Positions 40,693 to 49,747 of a stretch of 64,000 bases of DNA are shown in pieces. The DNA lies in NCBI GenBank assembly GCA_040757205.1, contig JBFLXL010000009.1:28681-92680 (forward strand), read 5' to 3'. The translations under genes were made by a program, and so were the position numbers. Numbering within the stretch: position 1 is the stretch's first letter; every line of letters starts with the position of its first letter. Origin of the DNA: Bacillota bacterium. Its GTDB lineage: Bacteria > Bacillota > Desulfotomaculia > Desulfotomaculales > Desulforudaceae. The notes beneath the pieces are model-generated. The model was not told the origin of the DNA, ran no database searches, and saw only the letters and a program-made list of their open reading frames with translations.

Positions 40693-42600
40693 ATGAACAT
40701 TACGCTCAAGGACGGAAAAGTGGTCGAGTATCCCGAGGGCGTCACCCCGGCGGAGGTGGCCCGGGACATCGCGCCCCGCCTGGCGAAAGATGCCGTGGCG
40801 GCCCGGGTGAACGGGCGGCTGTGGGGGCTGAACCAGCCCCTGGCGGAGGACGCCGCGCTGGAATTCCTCACTTTCGAGGATGAGGAAGCCCGCCTCGTTT
40901 ACCGCCACAGCACGTCGCACGTTTTGGCCCAGGCGGTGAAGCGGCTCTTTCCGGACGCCCGGTTGGCGATCGGCCCGGCCATCGCCGACGGTTTCTATTA
41001 CGATTTCGACGTGTCCCGGGCCTTCACGCCCGAGGATCTGGAGCGCATCGAAAGTGAGATGGAGAAGATCATCGCCGCCGATCTGCCCATCGAACGTTTT
41101 GAACTGCCGCGGGACGAGGCCCTGGAGTTGGTCCGCGGGGAGGGTGAGGATTGCAAAGTGGAGTTGATCTCCGGCCTGGCGCCGGACGCGGTGATTTCCT
41201 TCTACCGCCAGGGTGAGTTCACCGACCTTTGCGCCGGGCCGCACCTGCCGTCCACGGGGCGGATCAAGGCGGTGAAGCTGCTCAATGTGGCCGGCGCCTA
41301 CTGGCGGGGGGACGAGCGGAACAAGATGCTGCAGCGCATCTACGGCACCTCGTTCCCCAAGGCGGCCCTTTTGAAAGAGCACCTGTTCCGGCTGGAGGAA
41401 GCCAAGCGGCGCGACCACCGCCGCCTGGGGGCGGAACTGGACCTTTTCAGCTTTCACGACGCCGGCCCGGGGTTTCCGTTTTTCCACCCCCGGGGGATGG
41501 TGCTGCGCAACGAACTGGAGCGTTTCTGGCGGGAAGAGCATGCGCAGAAAGGTTACCTGGAAATCCGCACGCCGATCATCCTGCGCCGGGAACTCTGGGA
41601 GCACTCCGGGCACTGGGAGCACTACCGGGAGAACATGTATTTCACCACCATCGACGAGGAGAAGTACGCGGTGAAACCGATGAACTGCCCCGGCGGGATC
41701 CTGGTTTACCGGAGCAGGCTTAAAAGCTACCGGGAACTGCCGGTCAGGCTCGGCGAACTGGGGCTGGTCCACCGCCACGAAATGTCCGGCGTTTTGCACG
41801 GGCTGATGCGGGCGCGCTGTTTCACCCAGGACGACGCCCACATCTTCTGCCGGCCGGAGCAGGTGGAGGAGGAGATCGTCCGCATCATGGACCTGACGGA
41901 GTATTTTTACCGGCAGGTCTTCGGGTTTGACTATCACGTGGAGCTGTCCACCAGGCCGGAGAAGTCCATGGGTGCGGACGAAATGTGGGAGTCCGCCACC
42001 GGGGCGCTTGTGCGCGCGCTGGCGCAAAAGGAGGTCAACTACAAGGTCAATGAGGGTGACGGCGCCTTCTACGGGCCGAAAATAGATTTTCACCTGCGGG
42101 ACTGCCTCGGACGCACCTGGCAGTGCGGGACCATTCAGGTGGACTTTCAAATGCCGGAGAAGTTCGAACTCGAGTACGTCGGCGAGGACGGGCAGCGCCA
42201 TCGCCCGGTGGTGATCCACCGGGTCATTTACGGCAGTATGGAGCGGTTCATCGCCATCCTGACCGAGCATTTCGCCGGGGCGTTCCCGGTGTGGCTGGCG
42301 CCGGTGCAGGCGCGGGTGCTGCCGATCACCGACCGGCACGCCCCCTACGCCCGGGAGGTGACCGAAACCTTGCTGCGGGCCGGGGTACGGGCCGAGTTCG
42401 ACGGGCGCAATGAGAAGGTGGGCTACAAAATCCGTGAGGCCCAAGTCTTGAAAGTCCCGTACATGCTGGTCACCGGTGACCGCGAGGCCGAATCGGGGAC
42501 GGTGGCCGTCCGGCACCGTTCCGCGGGCGATCTGGGCTCAATGGCGTTGAACGATTTTACCGGCCGGCTGGTCCGGGAGATCGAAAGCCGAGCCCGCTAG
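40693..42600 (+). CDS. thrS: Threonyl-tRNA synthetase
   Basis: 635 residues: N-terminal TGS domain (about 1-62), second additional/editing domain (about 65-220, HSTSHVLAQAVKRLFPDA and GPAIADGFYYDF), class II catalytic core with MNCPGGILVYRS, RHEMSGVLHGLMRARCFTQDDAHIFC and GAFPVWLAPVQ, then an anticodon-binding domain. ATG 40693 ends a leader containing the T-box. A complete, typical ThrRS. Confidence 0.97.
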   Translation: MNITLKDGKVVEYPEGVTPAEVARDIAPRLAKDAVAARVNGRLWGLNQPLAEDAALEFLTFEDEEARLVYRHSTSHVLAQAVKRLFPDARLAIGPAIADGFYYDFDVSRAFTPEDLERIESEMEKIIAADLPIERFELPRDEALELVRGEGEDCKVELISGLAPDAVISFYRQGEFTDLCAGPHLPSTGRIKAVKLLNVAGAYWRGDERNKMLQRIYGTSFPKAALLKEHLFRLEEAKRRDHRRLGAELDLFSFHDAGPGFPFFHPRGMVLRNELERFWREEHAQKGYLEIRTPIILRRELWEHSGHWEHYRENMYFTTIDEEKYAVKPMNCPGGILVYRSRLKSYRELPVRLGELGLVHRHEMSGVLHGLMRARCFTQDDAHIFCRPEQVEEEIVRIMDLTEYFYRQVFGFDYHVELSTRPEKSMGADEMWESATGALVRALAQKEVNYKVNEGDGAFYGPKIDFHLRDCLGRTWQCGTIQVDFQMPEKFELEYVGEDGQRHRPVVIHRVIYGSMERFIAILTEHFAGAFPVWLAPVQARVLPITDRHAPYAREVTETLLRAGVRAEFDGRNEKVGYKIREAQVLKVPYMLVTGDREAESGTVAVRHRSAGDLGSMALNDFTGRLVREIESRAR

Positions 42601-42665
42601 GTCTGGATGGATGCGCAAAAAACCTGAATAGTGAGGAAAAACAGCCGTCGTTTGCGGAAAATCCC

Positions 42666-42695
42666 TTGACTGGGCCCCATTGACCGTGCTATGAT
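42666..42695 (+). promoter_or_regulatory. Sigma-A promoter of infC-rpmI-rplT
   Basis: TTGACT (42666-42671), 18-bp spacer, TATGAT (42690-42695). It lies upstream of the L20-type leader. Confidence 0.8.
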
Positions 42696-42702
42696 TCCTC
42701 CT

Positions 42703-42836
42703 GTAATTAATGACAAAAGTTGCAAGTAAGTAGAAGCCAACCCGCTTCTCACCTCACGACGGTTCAGTCGCCTGAGGTTACTCCGGGCCGGAGGCGTTGG
42801 TGCGCTCTTTCAGCGGGTGGTTGCCCGCTCTTTTTT
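42703..42836 (+). promoter_or_regulatory. L20-type leader with attenuator upstream of infC
   Basis: The long leader can fold through CACCTCA / TGAGGT pairing (about 42750-42778). It ends in a terminator AGCGGG / CCCGCT with CTTTTTT (42812-42836), only 26 nt before the infC start. In Bacillus the same operon is attenuated by L20 binding its leader. The position is right, but the L20 site itself was not matched residue by residue. Confidence 0.68.
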
Positions 42837-42862
42837 ACGGAATTTCAGGAGGTGTAAAGGTC

Positions 42863-43381
42863 ATTTCCAAGGACCAACGCGTGAATCTGGAAATCAGGGC
42901 CCGCGAAGTCAGGGTCATTGATTCTGACGGGGCCCAGTTGGGGATCATGCCCCTGCGAGACGCGCTACGTCTGGCCGAGGAGAAAGGTCTGGACCTTGTT
43001 GAGGTCGCTTCACAGGCCAGGCCGGTTGTTTGCCGAATAATGGACTTCGGCAGGCACAAGTACGAGCAAAGCAAGCGGGACAAGGAAGCCCGCAAGAGAC
43101 AGCGGATTATCACGATCAAGGAAGTCAAGCTCCGTCCGGGGATCGAGGATCACGACTTCCAGACCAAGGCCCGGAACGCGGTCCGCTTCCTGAAGGACGG
43201 TGACAAGGTTAAAGTAACCCTTATCTTCCGGGGAAGGGAAATCGTCCACCCGCACCTGGGGCAGCAGCTTCTAAAAAAGCTGGCTGAACAGGTCGAGGAG
43301 TTGGCCATCATTGAAAGGGCTCCGAAACTGGAAGGCCGTAACATGATTATGATCTTGGCCCCGAGGCAGAATCAGCAATGA
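42863..43381 (+). CDS. infC: Translation initiation factor IF-3, non-canonical ATT start
   Basis: 172 residues. The body matches IF-3: [70 protein letters not shown] linker, and C-domain [41 protein letters not shown]. The N-terminus falls on ATT 42863, preceded by AGGAGG (42847-42852). The next in-frame start upstream, GTG 42797, lies before the attenuator. An AUU start for infC is known from other bacteria, where IF-3 represses its own translation. First gene of infC-rpmI-rplT. Confidence 0.93.
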   Translation: MSKDQRVNLEIRAREVRVIDSDGAQLGIMPLRDALRLAEEKGLDLVEVASQARPVVCRIMDFGRHKYEQSKRDKEARKRQRIITIKEVKLRPGIEDHDFQTKARNAVRFLKDGDKVKVTLIFRGREIVHPHLGQQLLKKLAEQVEELAIIERAPKLEGRNMIMILAPRQNQQ

Positions 43382-43397
43382 AAGGAGTGTGGCCACC

Positions 43398-43592
43398 TTG
43401 CCGAAGATCAAGACCCATCGCGGGGCTGCCAAGCGTTTCAAGAAAACCGGCACCGGCAAATTCCGGGCCAAGCACGCTTTTTTGAGTCACATTCTGGAGA
43501 AAAAAACCGCCAAGAGGAAGCGCCGGTTGCGCAAGAAGTTCGTCCTGAGCACCGGTGACGTCCGGAAACTAAGAGCAATGATTCCTTACTAA
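43398..43592 (+). CDS. rpmI: 50S ribosomal protein L35
   Basis: 64 residues, very basic. It begins [32 protein letters not shown], the classical L35 N-terminus, and ends with a K/R cluster and LRAMIPY. TTG 43398 is the start that gives MPKIKTH, with AAGGAG upstream; GTG 43389 is too close to it. Lies between infC and rplT. Confidence 0.95.
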   Translation: MPKIKTHRGAAKRFKKTGTGKFRAKHAFLSHILEKKTAKRKRRLRKKFVLSTGDVRKLRAMIPY

Positions 43593-43618
43593 AGACCGGC
43601 GAAGGAGGCCATTAGACA

Positions 43619-43981
43619 ATGCCACGTGTAAAAAGCGCCGTAGTGGCCAGAAAACGGCACAAGAAAGTGTTAAAGCTCGCCAAGGGTTACTGGGGAGCGA
43701 AGAGTAAGCTTTATCGAGTAGCGAACCAGCAGGTGATGCGCTCCCTGCTGTACGCCTACCGGGACCGGCGCGCCAAGAAACGCGATTTCCGCCGGCTGTG
43801 GATCACCAGAATCAACGCCGCGGCCCGCCTGAACGGAATGTCCTACAACCGCTTCATCGAGGGGCTGCGCCGGGCGGGAGTGGAAATCAACCGCAAAGTG
43901 CTGGCGGAACTGGCCGTGAAGGACCAGGCGGCCTTCGGTCAATTGGTCCAGATGGCCAAGTCCCAGCTGGAAAGCAAGTAG
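43619..43981 (+). CDS. rplT: 50S ribosomal protein L20
   Basis: 120 residues. Typical L20: [86 protein letters not shown] (selected blocks). It binds 23S rRNA early in 50S assembly and probably represses this operon through the leader upstream of infC. Confidence 0.97.
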   Translation: MPRVKSAVVARKRHKKVLKLAKGYWGAKSKLYRVANQQVMRSLLYAYRDRRAKKRDFRRLWITRINAAARLNGMSYNRFIEGLRRAGVEINRKVLAELAVKDQAAFGQLVQMAKSQLESK

Positions 43982-44001
43982 AAAGCAGTGAAAACCCAAG
44001 C

Positions 44002-44044
44002 GGCATGGCGCAAGGTATTTAAGCGGCCGTGCCTTCTTTTTTCT
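44002..44044 (+). terminator. Terminator of the infC-rpmI-rplT operon
   Basis: GGCATGGC / GCCGTGCC (8 bp, one wobble) with a 16-nt loop, followed by TTCTTTTTTCT. Confidence 0.78.
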
Positions 44045-44072
44045 GTAGTAAATTAAGACAGGCGGGTTAAGA

Positions 44073-44720
44073 ATGAAACAATTCGCCGTAATCGGCTTGG
44101 GGCGTTTCGGATCGAGCGTGGCCGCCACACTGGCCAGAATGGGCTACGATGTGCTGGCCGTCGACACCGACGAGCAGAAAGTAGAACAAATCGTGGACCG
44201 GGTGACCCACGCCGTGCAGGCCGACGCTCTGGACGACGATTCCCTGAAGGCCTTGGGAATGCGTAACTTTGACGTGGTGATCGTGGCGATCGGACACGAT
44301 ATGCAGGCCAGTATCCTGACTACGGTCATGCTCAAAGAGATGGGTGTAAAGACAGTGGTGGCCAAGGCCAACACCGAGCTTCATGGGCGGGTGCTGGCCC
44401 GGGTCGGGGCCGACAAAGTAGTTTTCCCGGAACGAGACATGGGCGTACGTGCCGCCCGCAGCCTGGTATCGAAGAACCTGCTGGACCATATCGACCTTTC
44501 CCCCGACTTCAGCATCGCCGAGCTGGTGACCCCGAAGGAATTCGTGGGCAAAAGTCTTCTGGAGGCCGGGGTCAGAGGAAAGTTCGGCGTAAGTATTCTG
44601 GCGATTCGGCGGGGGGCCGAAATACTGATCGCCCCCGGGGCCCGGGAAGTAATCCGGGAGGGAGACGTACTGGTGGCCATCGGACGGAATGAGCGCTTGG
44701 AGCAACTGGGAGGGGATTAG
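44073..44720 (+). CDS. TrkA/KtrA-type potassium-uptake regulatory subunit
   Basis: 215 residues. An N-terminal RCK domain with the NAD/ATP-binding Rossmann motif VIGLGRFGSSVAATLARMGYDVLAVDTDEQKV and VVAKANTELHGRVLARVGADKVVFPERDMG. A C-terminal TrkA_C domain begins about residue 135. It is a cytoplasmic gating ring for a Ktr/Trk channel; the membrane subunit is not in this window. It abuts the next gene with no gap. Confidence 0.9.
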   Translation: MKQFAVIGLGRFGSSVAATLARMGYDVLAVDTDEQKVEQIVDRVTHAVQADALDDDSLKALGMRNFDVVIVAIGHDMQASILTTVMLKEMGVKTVVAKANTELHGRVLARVGADKVVFPERDMGVRAARSLVSKNLLDHIDLSPDFSIAELVTPKEFVGKSLLEAGVRGKFGVSILAIRRGAEILIAPGAREVIREGDVLVAIGRNERLEQLGGD

Positions 44721-45542
44721 GTGCGGATTACCTCACGGTCCAACGAGCGCGTCAAGTACCTGAAAAAGTTTCACGAAAAGAAGCACCGGGACCAGGAAAA
44801 CGGCTTTTTGGCCGAGGGTTTCAAGGTGATTGAAGAAGCCTTGCAAGCCGGCTGGGAGGTGCGCATGCTGCTCTATACTCCGGATGTGCTCCGCCACCCG
44901 CGCGGTGTGGCGCTGCTGGATAAAGCTCACGCCACCGGCACCATCGAACTCTGGGAATGTGAAAAACAGGTGCTGGCCGCGGTGGCCGACACTAAGACGC
45001 CTCAGGGGGCATTGGCACTGATTGCCAAGCCGGAACACTCACTTGACGTCCTGCTGCAGGGCCGGGGCACCCCGTTGGTGATCGTGCTGGACGGTCTTCA
45101 AGATCCCGGAAATCTGGGCACGATCATCAGGACGGCCGACGCGTGTGAACTCCAGGGCGTCATCACCCTCGAGGGCACCGTCGATCTATTTCACCCGAAA
45201 GTCGTGAGGGCCTCGGCGGGAGCGTTGTTTCACCTGCCGGCTTTTGCGGATCTGGCTGCGTCAACGGTCGTGGAATTCTTCACCGGCGCCGGCGTTCAGA
45301 AGTTCGTGGCCGACCCCCGCGGCGAATACTCACTCTACGAGTGCGACTTCAGCCGGCCCACCGCGCTTTTCATGGGCAACGAGGCCCGGGGCTGCGGGGA
45401 AATGCTCCATGCTGCCGCCGACCGGGTGGTGGCCATACCCATGCCCGGCCAGGCCGAGTCTCTGAACGTGGGCGTTGCCGCCTCGCTTTTCATCTATGAA
45501 GCAGTGCGGCAGAGGCTCAAATCTTCCTTGTCTTTGCCTTGA
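44721..45542 (+). CDS. TrmH/SpoU-family RNA 2'-O-methyltransferase
   Basis: 273 residues. The N-terminal substrate-binding domain starts ITSRSNERVKYLKKFHEKKHRDQENGFLAEGFKVIEEAL. The C-terminal SPOUT knot has LDGLQDPGNLGTIIRTADA (motif 1), FMGNEARG (motif 2) and IPMPGQAESLNVGVAASLFIYEA (motif 3). It methylates rRNA or tRNA with S-adenosylmethionine; the exact position cannot be told. Its placement before pheST is common in Firmicutes. GTG 44721 directly follows the trkA-like stop. Confidence 0.9.
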   Translation: MRITSRSNERVKYLKKFHEKKHRDQENGFLAEGFKVIEEALQAGWEVRMLLYTPDVLRHPRGVALLDKAHATGTIELWECEKQVLAAVADTKTPQGALALIAKPEHSLDVLLQGRGTPLVIVLDGLQDPGNLGTIIRTADACELQGVITLEGTVDLFHPKVVRASAGALFHLPAFADLAASTVVEFFTGAGVQKFVADPRGEYSLYECDFSRPTALFMGNEARGCGEMLHAAADRVVAIPMPGQAESLNVGVAASLFIYEAVRQRLKSSLSLP

Positions 45543-45556
45543 GCTTATGATATACT
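45528..45556 (+). promoter_or_regulatory. Sigma-A promoter before the yqzL-like gene
   Basis: TTGTCT (45528-45533), 17-bp spacer, TATACT (45551-45556), at the end of the methyltransferase gene. It likely drives yqzL and, by readthrough, pheST. Confidence 0.7.
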
Positions 45557-45603
45557 CACGGCGAAAGGCTTCCAAAAAAGAATTGTGAAAGGTGTGGGAC
45601 CTG

Positions 45604-45696
45604 ATGCATTTGACCGCCGAATTTTTTTGGAGGCTTTTTGAAACCACCGGCTCGATAAGGGCCTATATGATTTATCGGAGGTTGGCCCTCCAGTAG
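45604..45696 (+). CDS. YqzL-like small protein (30 residues)
   Basis: From ATG 45604 the peptide is 30 residues, beginning [20 protein letters not shown] and ending with a tyrosine-containing, basic stretch. It matches the YqzL pattern of small Firmicute proteins (EFxWxLFExTGSIxAYxxY). AAAGGTG lies 9 nt upstream, a promoter precedes it and a terminator-like element follows, so it is probably real despite its size. Function unknown. Confidence 0.72.
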   Translation: MHLTAEFFWRLFETTGSIRAYMIYRRLALQ

Positions 45697-45715
45697 ACAT
45701 AGGTTTCCCTTGTTC

Positions 45716-45754
45716 TCGTCCAAAAAGTTCCTCATTGGGACGATTTTTTATTTT
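45716..45754 (+). terminator. Terminator or attenuator between yqzL and pheS
   Basis: TCGTCC / GGACGA stem with a 16-nt loop, followed by TTTTTTATTTT. No T-box sequence is present, so tRNA-Phe control through this element cannot be claimed. Confidence 0.62.
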
Positions 45755-45827
45755 GGGCGGGCGCACAAAAGGAATTTTCAGGGTTAAACTAGAAAGAGAG
45801 TATTTGAAGGGGGATTGGAGTAGCGCA

Positions 45828-46847
45828 ATGCGCGAAAAGCTGGCCGAGGTTGTCGAGGAAGCTGAAAGAGTGATCGCGGGTGCTTCCAGCGTAGAGGCTG
45901 TCGAAGAGGCGCGCATCAGGTACCTGGGGAAAAAGGGCGTCCTGACCCAGGTCTTAAGGGGCATGGGTTCGCTGTCAGCCGCCGAGCGCCCGGTGGTGGG
46001 CAAGTTGGCCAACGAATCAAAGGAACGCCTCGAACAGGCCCTCGCCGTAAGAAGCGCCTTTTTGAAACAGGAGGAAAAGGCGGCCAGGCTGGCGGCCGAG
46101 CGGATCGACGTCACTTTGCCCGGAGTGCTTCCTCACTTGGGCGGTATACATCCCTTGACCAGAGTGCGTATCGAAATAGAGAATATCTTTCTGGGTCTTG
46201 GCTACCAGATCGTGGAGGGGCCGGAGGTCGAGCTGGAATATTACAATTTCGAGGCGCTCAATTTCCCCAAAGACCACCCGGCGCGCGATATGCAGGACAC
46301 CTTCTTCATCACCGACGAGGTGCTGCTTAGGACCCATACCTCACCGGTACAGGTCCGGACCTTTGAGAAGACGGCACCGCGGGTTCCGGTCCGAATTATT
46401 GCGCCCGGCAAAGTGTACCGGGAAGACGACGACGCCACCCACTCCCCGATGTTTAACCAGGTTGAGGGGTTCGCGGTAGACACCCGCATTACCTTGGGTG
46501 ATCTGAAGGGGACGCTGGTCCACTTCGTGCGGGAGATGTTCGGTGAACGCCGGATGCGTTTCCGGCCGAGCTTTTTCCCCTTCACCGAACCGAGCGCCGA
46601 GGTGGACATTTCGTGTGTGATCTGCGGGGGCGATGGGTGCCGTGTGTGTTCCCACACCGGCTGGCTTGAGATTCTTGGTGCGGGGATGATCCATCCCCGG
46701 GTGCTGGAGGTAGCGGGCTACGATGCCGAGAAGGTGAACGGTTTCGCGTTCGGGATGGGTATTGAGCGGGTGGCTATGCTCAAATATGGTATCGACAACA
46801 TCCGTCTTTTCTTCGACAACGACCTTCGTTTTTTGAATCAATTCTAG
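45828..46847 (+). CDS. pheS: Phenylalanyl-tRNA synthetase alpha subunit
   Basis: 339 residues. An N-terminal coiled coil (about 1-85, [15 protein letters not shown]) binds tRNA. The class II catalytic core has [63 protein letters not shown], a [12 protein letters not shown] segment and [20 protein letters not shown] 45828 has a purine-rich GATTGGAG 8 nt upstream and gives the usual N-terminus. Confidence 0.96.
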   Translation: MREKLAEVVEEAERVIAGASSVEAVEEARIRYLGKKGVLTQVLRGMGSLSAAERPVVGKLANESKERLEQALAVRSAFLKQEEKAARLAAERIDVTLPGVLPHLGGIHPLTRVRIEIENIFLGLGYQIVEGPEVELEYYNFEALNFPKDHPARDMQDTFFITDEVLLRTHTSPVQVRTFEKTAPRVPVRIIAPGKVYREDDDATHSPMFNQVEGFAVDTRITLGDLKGTLVHFVREMFGERRMRFRPSFFPFTEPSAEVDISCVICGGDGCRVCSHTGWLEILGAGMIHPRVLEVAGYDAEKVNGFAFGMGIERVAMLKYGIDNIRLFFDNDLRFLNQF

Positions 46848-46881
46848 AGTTTTGGTATCCGACAAGGAGGTTTATGCCCGC

Positions 46882-49284
46882 GTGCGGGTTTCGGTCAATT
46901 GGCTCAAGGAATTTGTGGATATCCCGGTGACCACGGCGGAGTTGGCCGACCGCCTGACTTTAGCCGGAGTGGCCGTCGACCGGATTGACAAACCTAGTGC
47001 GGGCGTTTCGGGCGTGGTCACCGGCAAGGTGGCGGAGGTGCAGCCGCACCCCAACGCCGACCGGCTTCTGATCGCCTTGGTGGACATCGGCGGGGAAACC
47101 CTGCAGATCGTTACGGGTGCTGCGAACTTCAAGGTCGGTGATGTCGTCCCGGTAGCCCCGCTGGGGGCGGTCCTGGCCGGTGATTTGACTATCAGGCGGG
47201 CCAAATTCCGGGGTGTGGAATCCCGGGGGATGATGTGTGCCGCCGACGAACTGGGCATCGGTGACGACCACGAAGGCATTCTGATCCTGCCCCCGGATAC
47301 CCCGGTAGGTGTGGACGCGGGCCCCGTTCTGGGATTGGACGACGAGATTCTGGAACTGGACCTGACCCCTAACCGGGGCGACTGCCTGTCGGTGTTCGGT
47401 GTGGCCCGGGAGGCGGCCACCCTGCTGGCAACACCCCTGAAACGCAGAAAACCGGCCTTTCCGGAACTGGACCTTCAGGCCGCGCGCATGGCCCGGGTGG
47501 ACATCGAAGATCCGCACCTCTGCGGCCGCTACGTGGCCCGGGTGCTGGTCGACGTCCGGGTCGGACCCTCCCCGCTTTGGATGCAGACCCGGCTGTTTAC
47601 GGCCGGTCTAAGGCCGATCAGCAATATCGTGGACGTCACCAACTACGTAATGCTGGAGCGGGGACAGCCTCAGCATGCTTTTGATTACGACGCCGTGCAT
47701 AACGCCCACGTCATTGTGCGCCGGGCCCGTGCCGGGGAGACGCTGGCAACCTTGGACGGCAACGAGCGGAGCCTGGCTCCGGACATGCTTTTGATCACCG
47801 ACCCCCGGACGGTCATCGGCATCGCCGGCGTTATGGGCGGTCTGGACTCGGAGGTGACTGCGGACACCAAGCGGGTCCTATTGGAGTCGGCCTATTTTAA
47901 TCCGGTCAGTATCCGGCGGACTTCCCGCGCGCTCGGTTTGCGCTCGGAGGCCGCCACGCGCTTTGAAAAGGGGGTTGACCCGGAAGGGTGCCTGACGGCG
48001 GCCGACCGGGCGTTGGAACTCATGCAGGCCATCGGCGCCGGCCGTGCCGCGGCGGGTGCCGTTGACGTTTACCCGGAACCCTATGCGCCCCGGACAATTA
48101 TTGTGCGGCCGGAACGCGTGGAGGAGATACTGGGCCTGGCTGTGCCGGCCAAGACCACCCGGGACATTTTGGAACGGCTCGAATTCGCCCCGCGGATATC
48201 CGAAGGCAAGTTCCTGGTGCGCGTTCCGTCCCACCGGACCGACATTTCACGTGAGATAGACCTGATTGAGGAACTCGCCCGGATCCACGGCTACCAGCAG
48301 ATACCCGCGAGCCTGCCCTTCGGTGAGACCGTCCCGGGAGTTCGGACCGGGGCGCAAGTGTTGGAGTCCAGGCTCAAGCAACTGCTGGTGGCGTGCGGGC
48401 TGACCGAAGTCGTCACCTACACCTTCACCAACCGTAAGGTTTTCGACCGGTTGCGGCTGCCCGGCAATTCTGAGTTTTGCCGGACGGTGCGGTTACGAAA
48501 CCCCCTGAACGAAGAACAGACCGAGATGCGCACCCTGCTTTATCCCAGCCTGCTGGACGTTCTGGCCCGCAACTACCAACGGCGGAACACCGACGCCGCC
48601 CTGTTCGAAACCGGTCGGGTTTACCGTCCCCGCGATAACGCGCCCTTGCCGGAGGAGAGCCTGCGGCTGGCCGCGGCGCTGATGGGGCGCACGCCGGCCG
48701 GCTGGCGCAAAAGGCACGAGCCGCTCGATTTCTTCTTCCTGAAGGGCGTCCTGGAAAGCCTGGCCCGGGAAATCGGTCTTGGTCCGCTTGTCTTTACGGC
48801 GGAGCAGAATGAACCTTCGTTTCACCCGGGGCGGACCGCGCGCCTGCGTGCCGGGGAAGCGGACCTCGGCATTGTCGGAGAGCTGCACCCGGAGGTGCTC
48901 GAGGCGTACGACTTGCCCCCGGGCGTGGTAGTCGCCGAGATTGATTTGGACCTGGTGTTGGCCATGGACAAGAAGACGCCCATCTTTGTCCCGCTGCCGC
49001 GTTTCCCGGGCGTGGAACGCGACCTGGCCGTGGTGATTGGGAAAGAAATCCCCGCCCTTGAGGTGACGGCCCTGATCCGGCGGGCGGGTGGGGAGTTGCT
49101 CCGGGAACTGCACCTTTTTGACGTTTACGAAGGACGTCAAATCCGGGAGGGTTTCCGTAACCTGGGCTTTTCCCTCCTTTTCCGGGCCGATGACCGTACG
49201 CTGACGGATGAAGAGGTGGGCCCGCACCTCAACGAAATCATCCAGGTCCTGGAAGACACGTATGGCGCCCAGTTGCGGGTATAG
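46882..49284 (+). CDS. pheT: Phenylalanyl-tRNA synthetase beta subunit
   Basis: 800 residues. It begins RVSVNWLKEFVDIPVT, followed by an EMAP-type tRNA-binding domain (about 40-150), the B3/B4 editing domain (ISNIVDVTNYVMLERGQPQHAFD, VMGGLDSEVT), B5 (about 405-475), the catalytic-like core and a C-terminal FDX-ACB domain (RFPGVERDLAVVIGKEIPALEV). GTG 46882 is selected: AGGAGG lies 11 nt upstream and it gives the normal start. It pairs with PheS in the alpha2-beta2 enzyme. Confidence 0.96.
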   Translation: MRVSVNWLKEFVDIPVTTAELADRLTLAGVAVDRIDKPSAGVSGVVTGKVAEVQPHPNADRLLIALVDIGGETLQIVTGAANFKVGDVVPVAPLGAVLAGDLTIRRAKFRGVESRGMMCAADELGIGDDHEGILILPPDTPVGVDAGPVLGLDDEILELDLTPNRGDCLSVFGVAREAATLLATPLKRRKPAFPELDLQAARMARVDIEDPHLCGRYVARVLVDVRVGPSPLWMQTRLFTAGLRPISNIVDVTNYVMLERGQPQHAFDYDAVHNAHVIVRRARAGETLATLDGNERSLAPDMLLITDPRTVIGIAGVMGGLDSEVTADTKRVLLESAYFNPVSIRRTSRALGLRSEAATRFEKGVDPEGCLTAADRALELMQAIGAGRAAAGAVDVYPEPYAPRTIIVRPERVEEILGLAVPAKTTRDILERLEFAPRISEGKFLVRVPSHRTDISREIDLIEELARIHGYQQIPASLPFGETVPGVRTGAQVLESRLKQLLVACGLTEVVTYTFTNRKVFDRLRLPGNSEFCRTVRLRNPLNEEQTEMRTLLYPSLLDVLARNYQRRNTDAALFETGRVYRPRDNAPLPEESLRLAAALMGRTPAGWRKRHEPLDFFFLKGVLESLAREIGLGPLVFTAEQNEPSFHPGRTARLRAGEADLGIVGELHPEVLEAYDLPPGVVVAEIDLDLVLAMDKKTPIFVPLPRFPGVERDLAVVIGKEIPALEVTALIRRAGGELLRELHLFDVYEGRQIREGFRNLGFSLLFRADDRTLTDEEVGPHLNEIIQVLEDTYGAQLRV

Positions 49285-49310
49285 TCCCTGAACCGAAGGG
49301 GGGAGATGCG

Positions 49311-49586
49311 ATGGCCGGGCCTACGAGCAGGGTCGAGGTTGAGATTTTTGGGGAACGTTACATTCTTCGGGGGGACAGGCCCCCGGACTATATCCGCCGT
49401 ATTGCCCAGGAGGTTGACGAGAGGGTCCGGGACATCGGTAACCGCCACGCCCGCATCCCGGTCGCCACGGCGGCGATTCTGGCCGCCGTTAATCTGGCTG
49501 ATGAGTTGAAACGTCTCCAGGAGAGCTATGACGCTCTGGTGAAAATGATCGAGGGGGAAGATCAGGAAAGGAAGAAGAAGAAGTAA
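49311..49586 (+). CDS. zapA: Cell division protein ZapA
   Basis: 91 residues. RVEVEIFGERYILRGDRPPDYIRRIAQEVDERVRDI is the ZapA N-terminal fold, followed by a coiled coil (about 50-85) and a lysine-rich end. ZapA bundles FtsZ filaments. GGGGGGAGATG precedes ATG 49311. The pheT-zapA order is frequent in Firmicutes. Confidence 0.92.
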   Translation: MAGPTSRVEVEIFGERYILRGDRPPDYIRRIAQEVDERVRDIGNRHARIPVATAAILAAVNLADELKRLQESYDALVKMIEGEDQERKKKK

Positions 49587-49607
49587 CCTTCTTTGCCGAC
49601 GGATTGG

Positions 49608-49638
49608 AAAGGGGGCGTGCCGGGTCCCCTTTTTTGTT
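49608..49638 (+). terminator. Terminator after zapA
   Basis: AAAGGGG / CCCCTTT with an 11-nt loop, followed by a T-rich tract, 22 nt after the zapA stop. Closes the pheST-zapA unit. Confidence 0.8.
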
Positions 49639-49747
49639 TGCAGTCATCCAAAAAGACGGCGTTTTTGGGTAAACTAGGTTTAAGGCCCTGGAAAACTTAG
49701 GCTTATGTTTCGAGTGCCGAAGTCTGAAAGGAGGAAGACTCTCAGGA

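Noticed and set aside
40432..42516. 694-residue minus-strand frame over thrS and its T-box
   Set aside because: Shadow of thrS; it would also run through the T-box leader.
45716..45827. T-box or tRNA-Phe-controlled leader before pheS
   Set aside because: There is a terminator, but no AGGGTGGNACCGCG element or specifier-loop context, so only an unspecific terminator/attenuator is reported.
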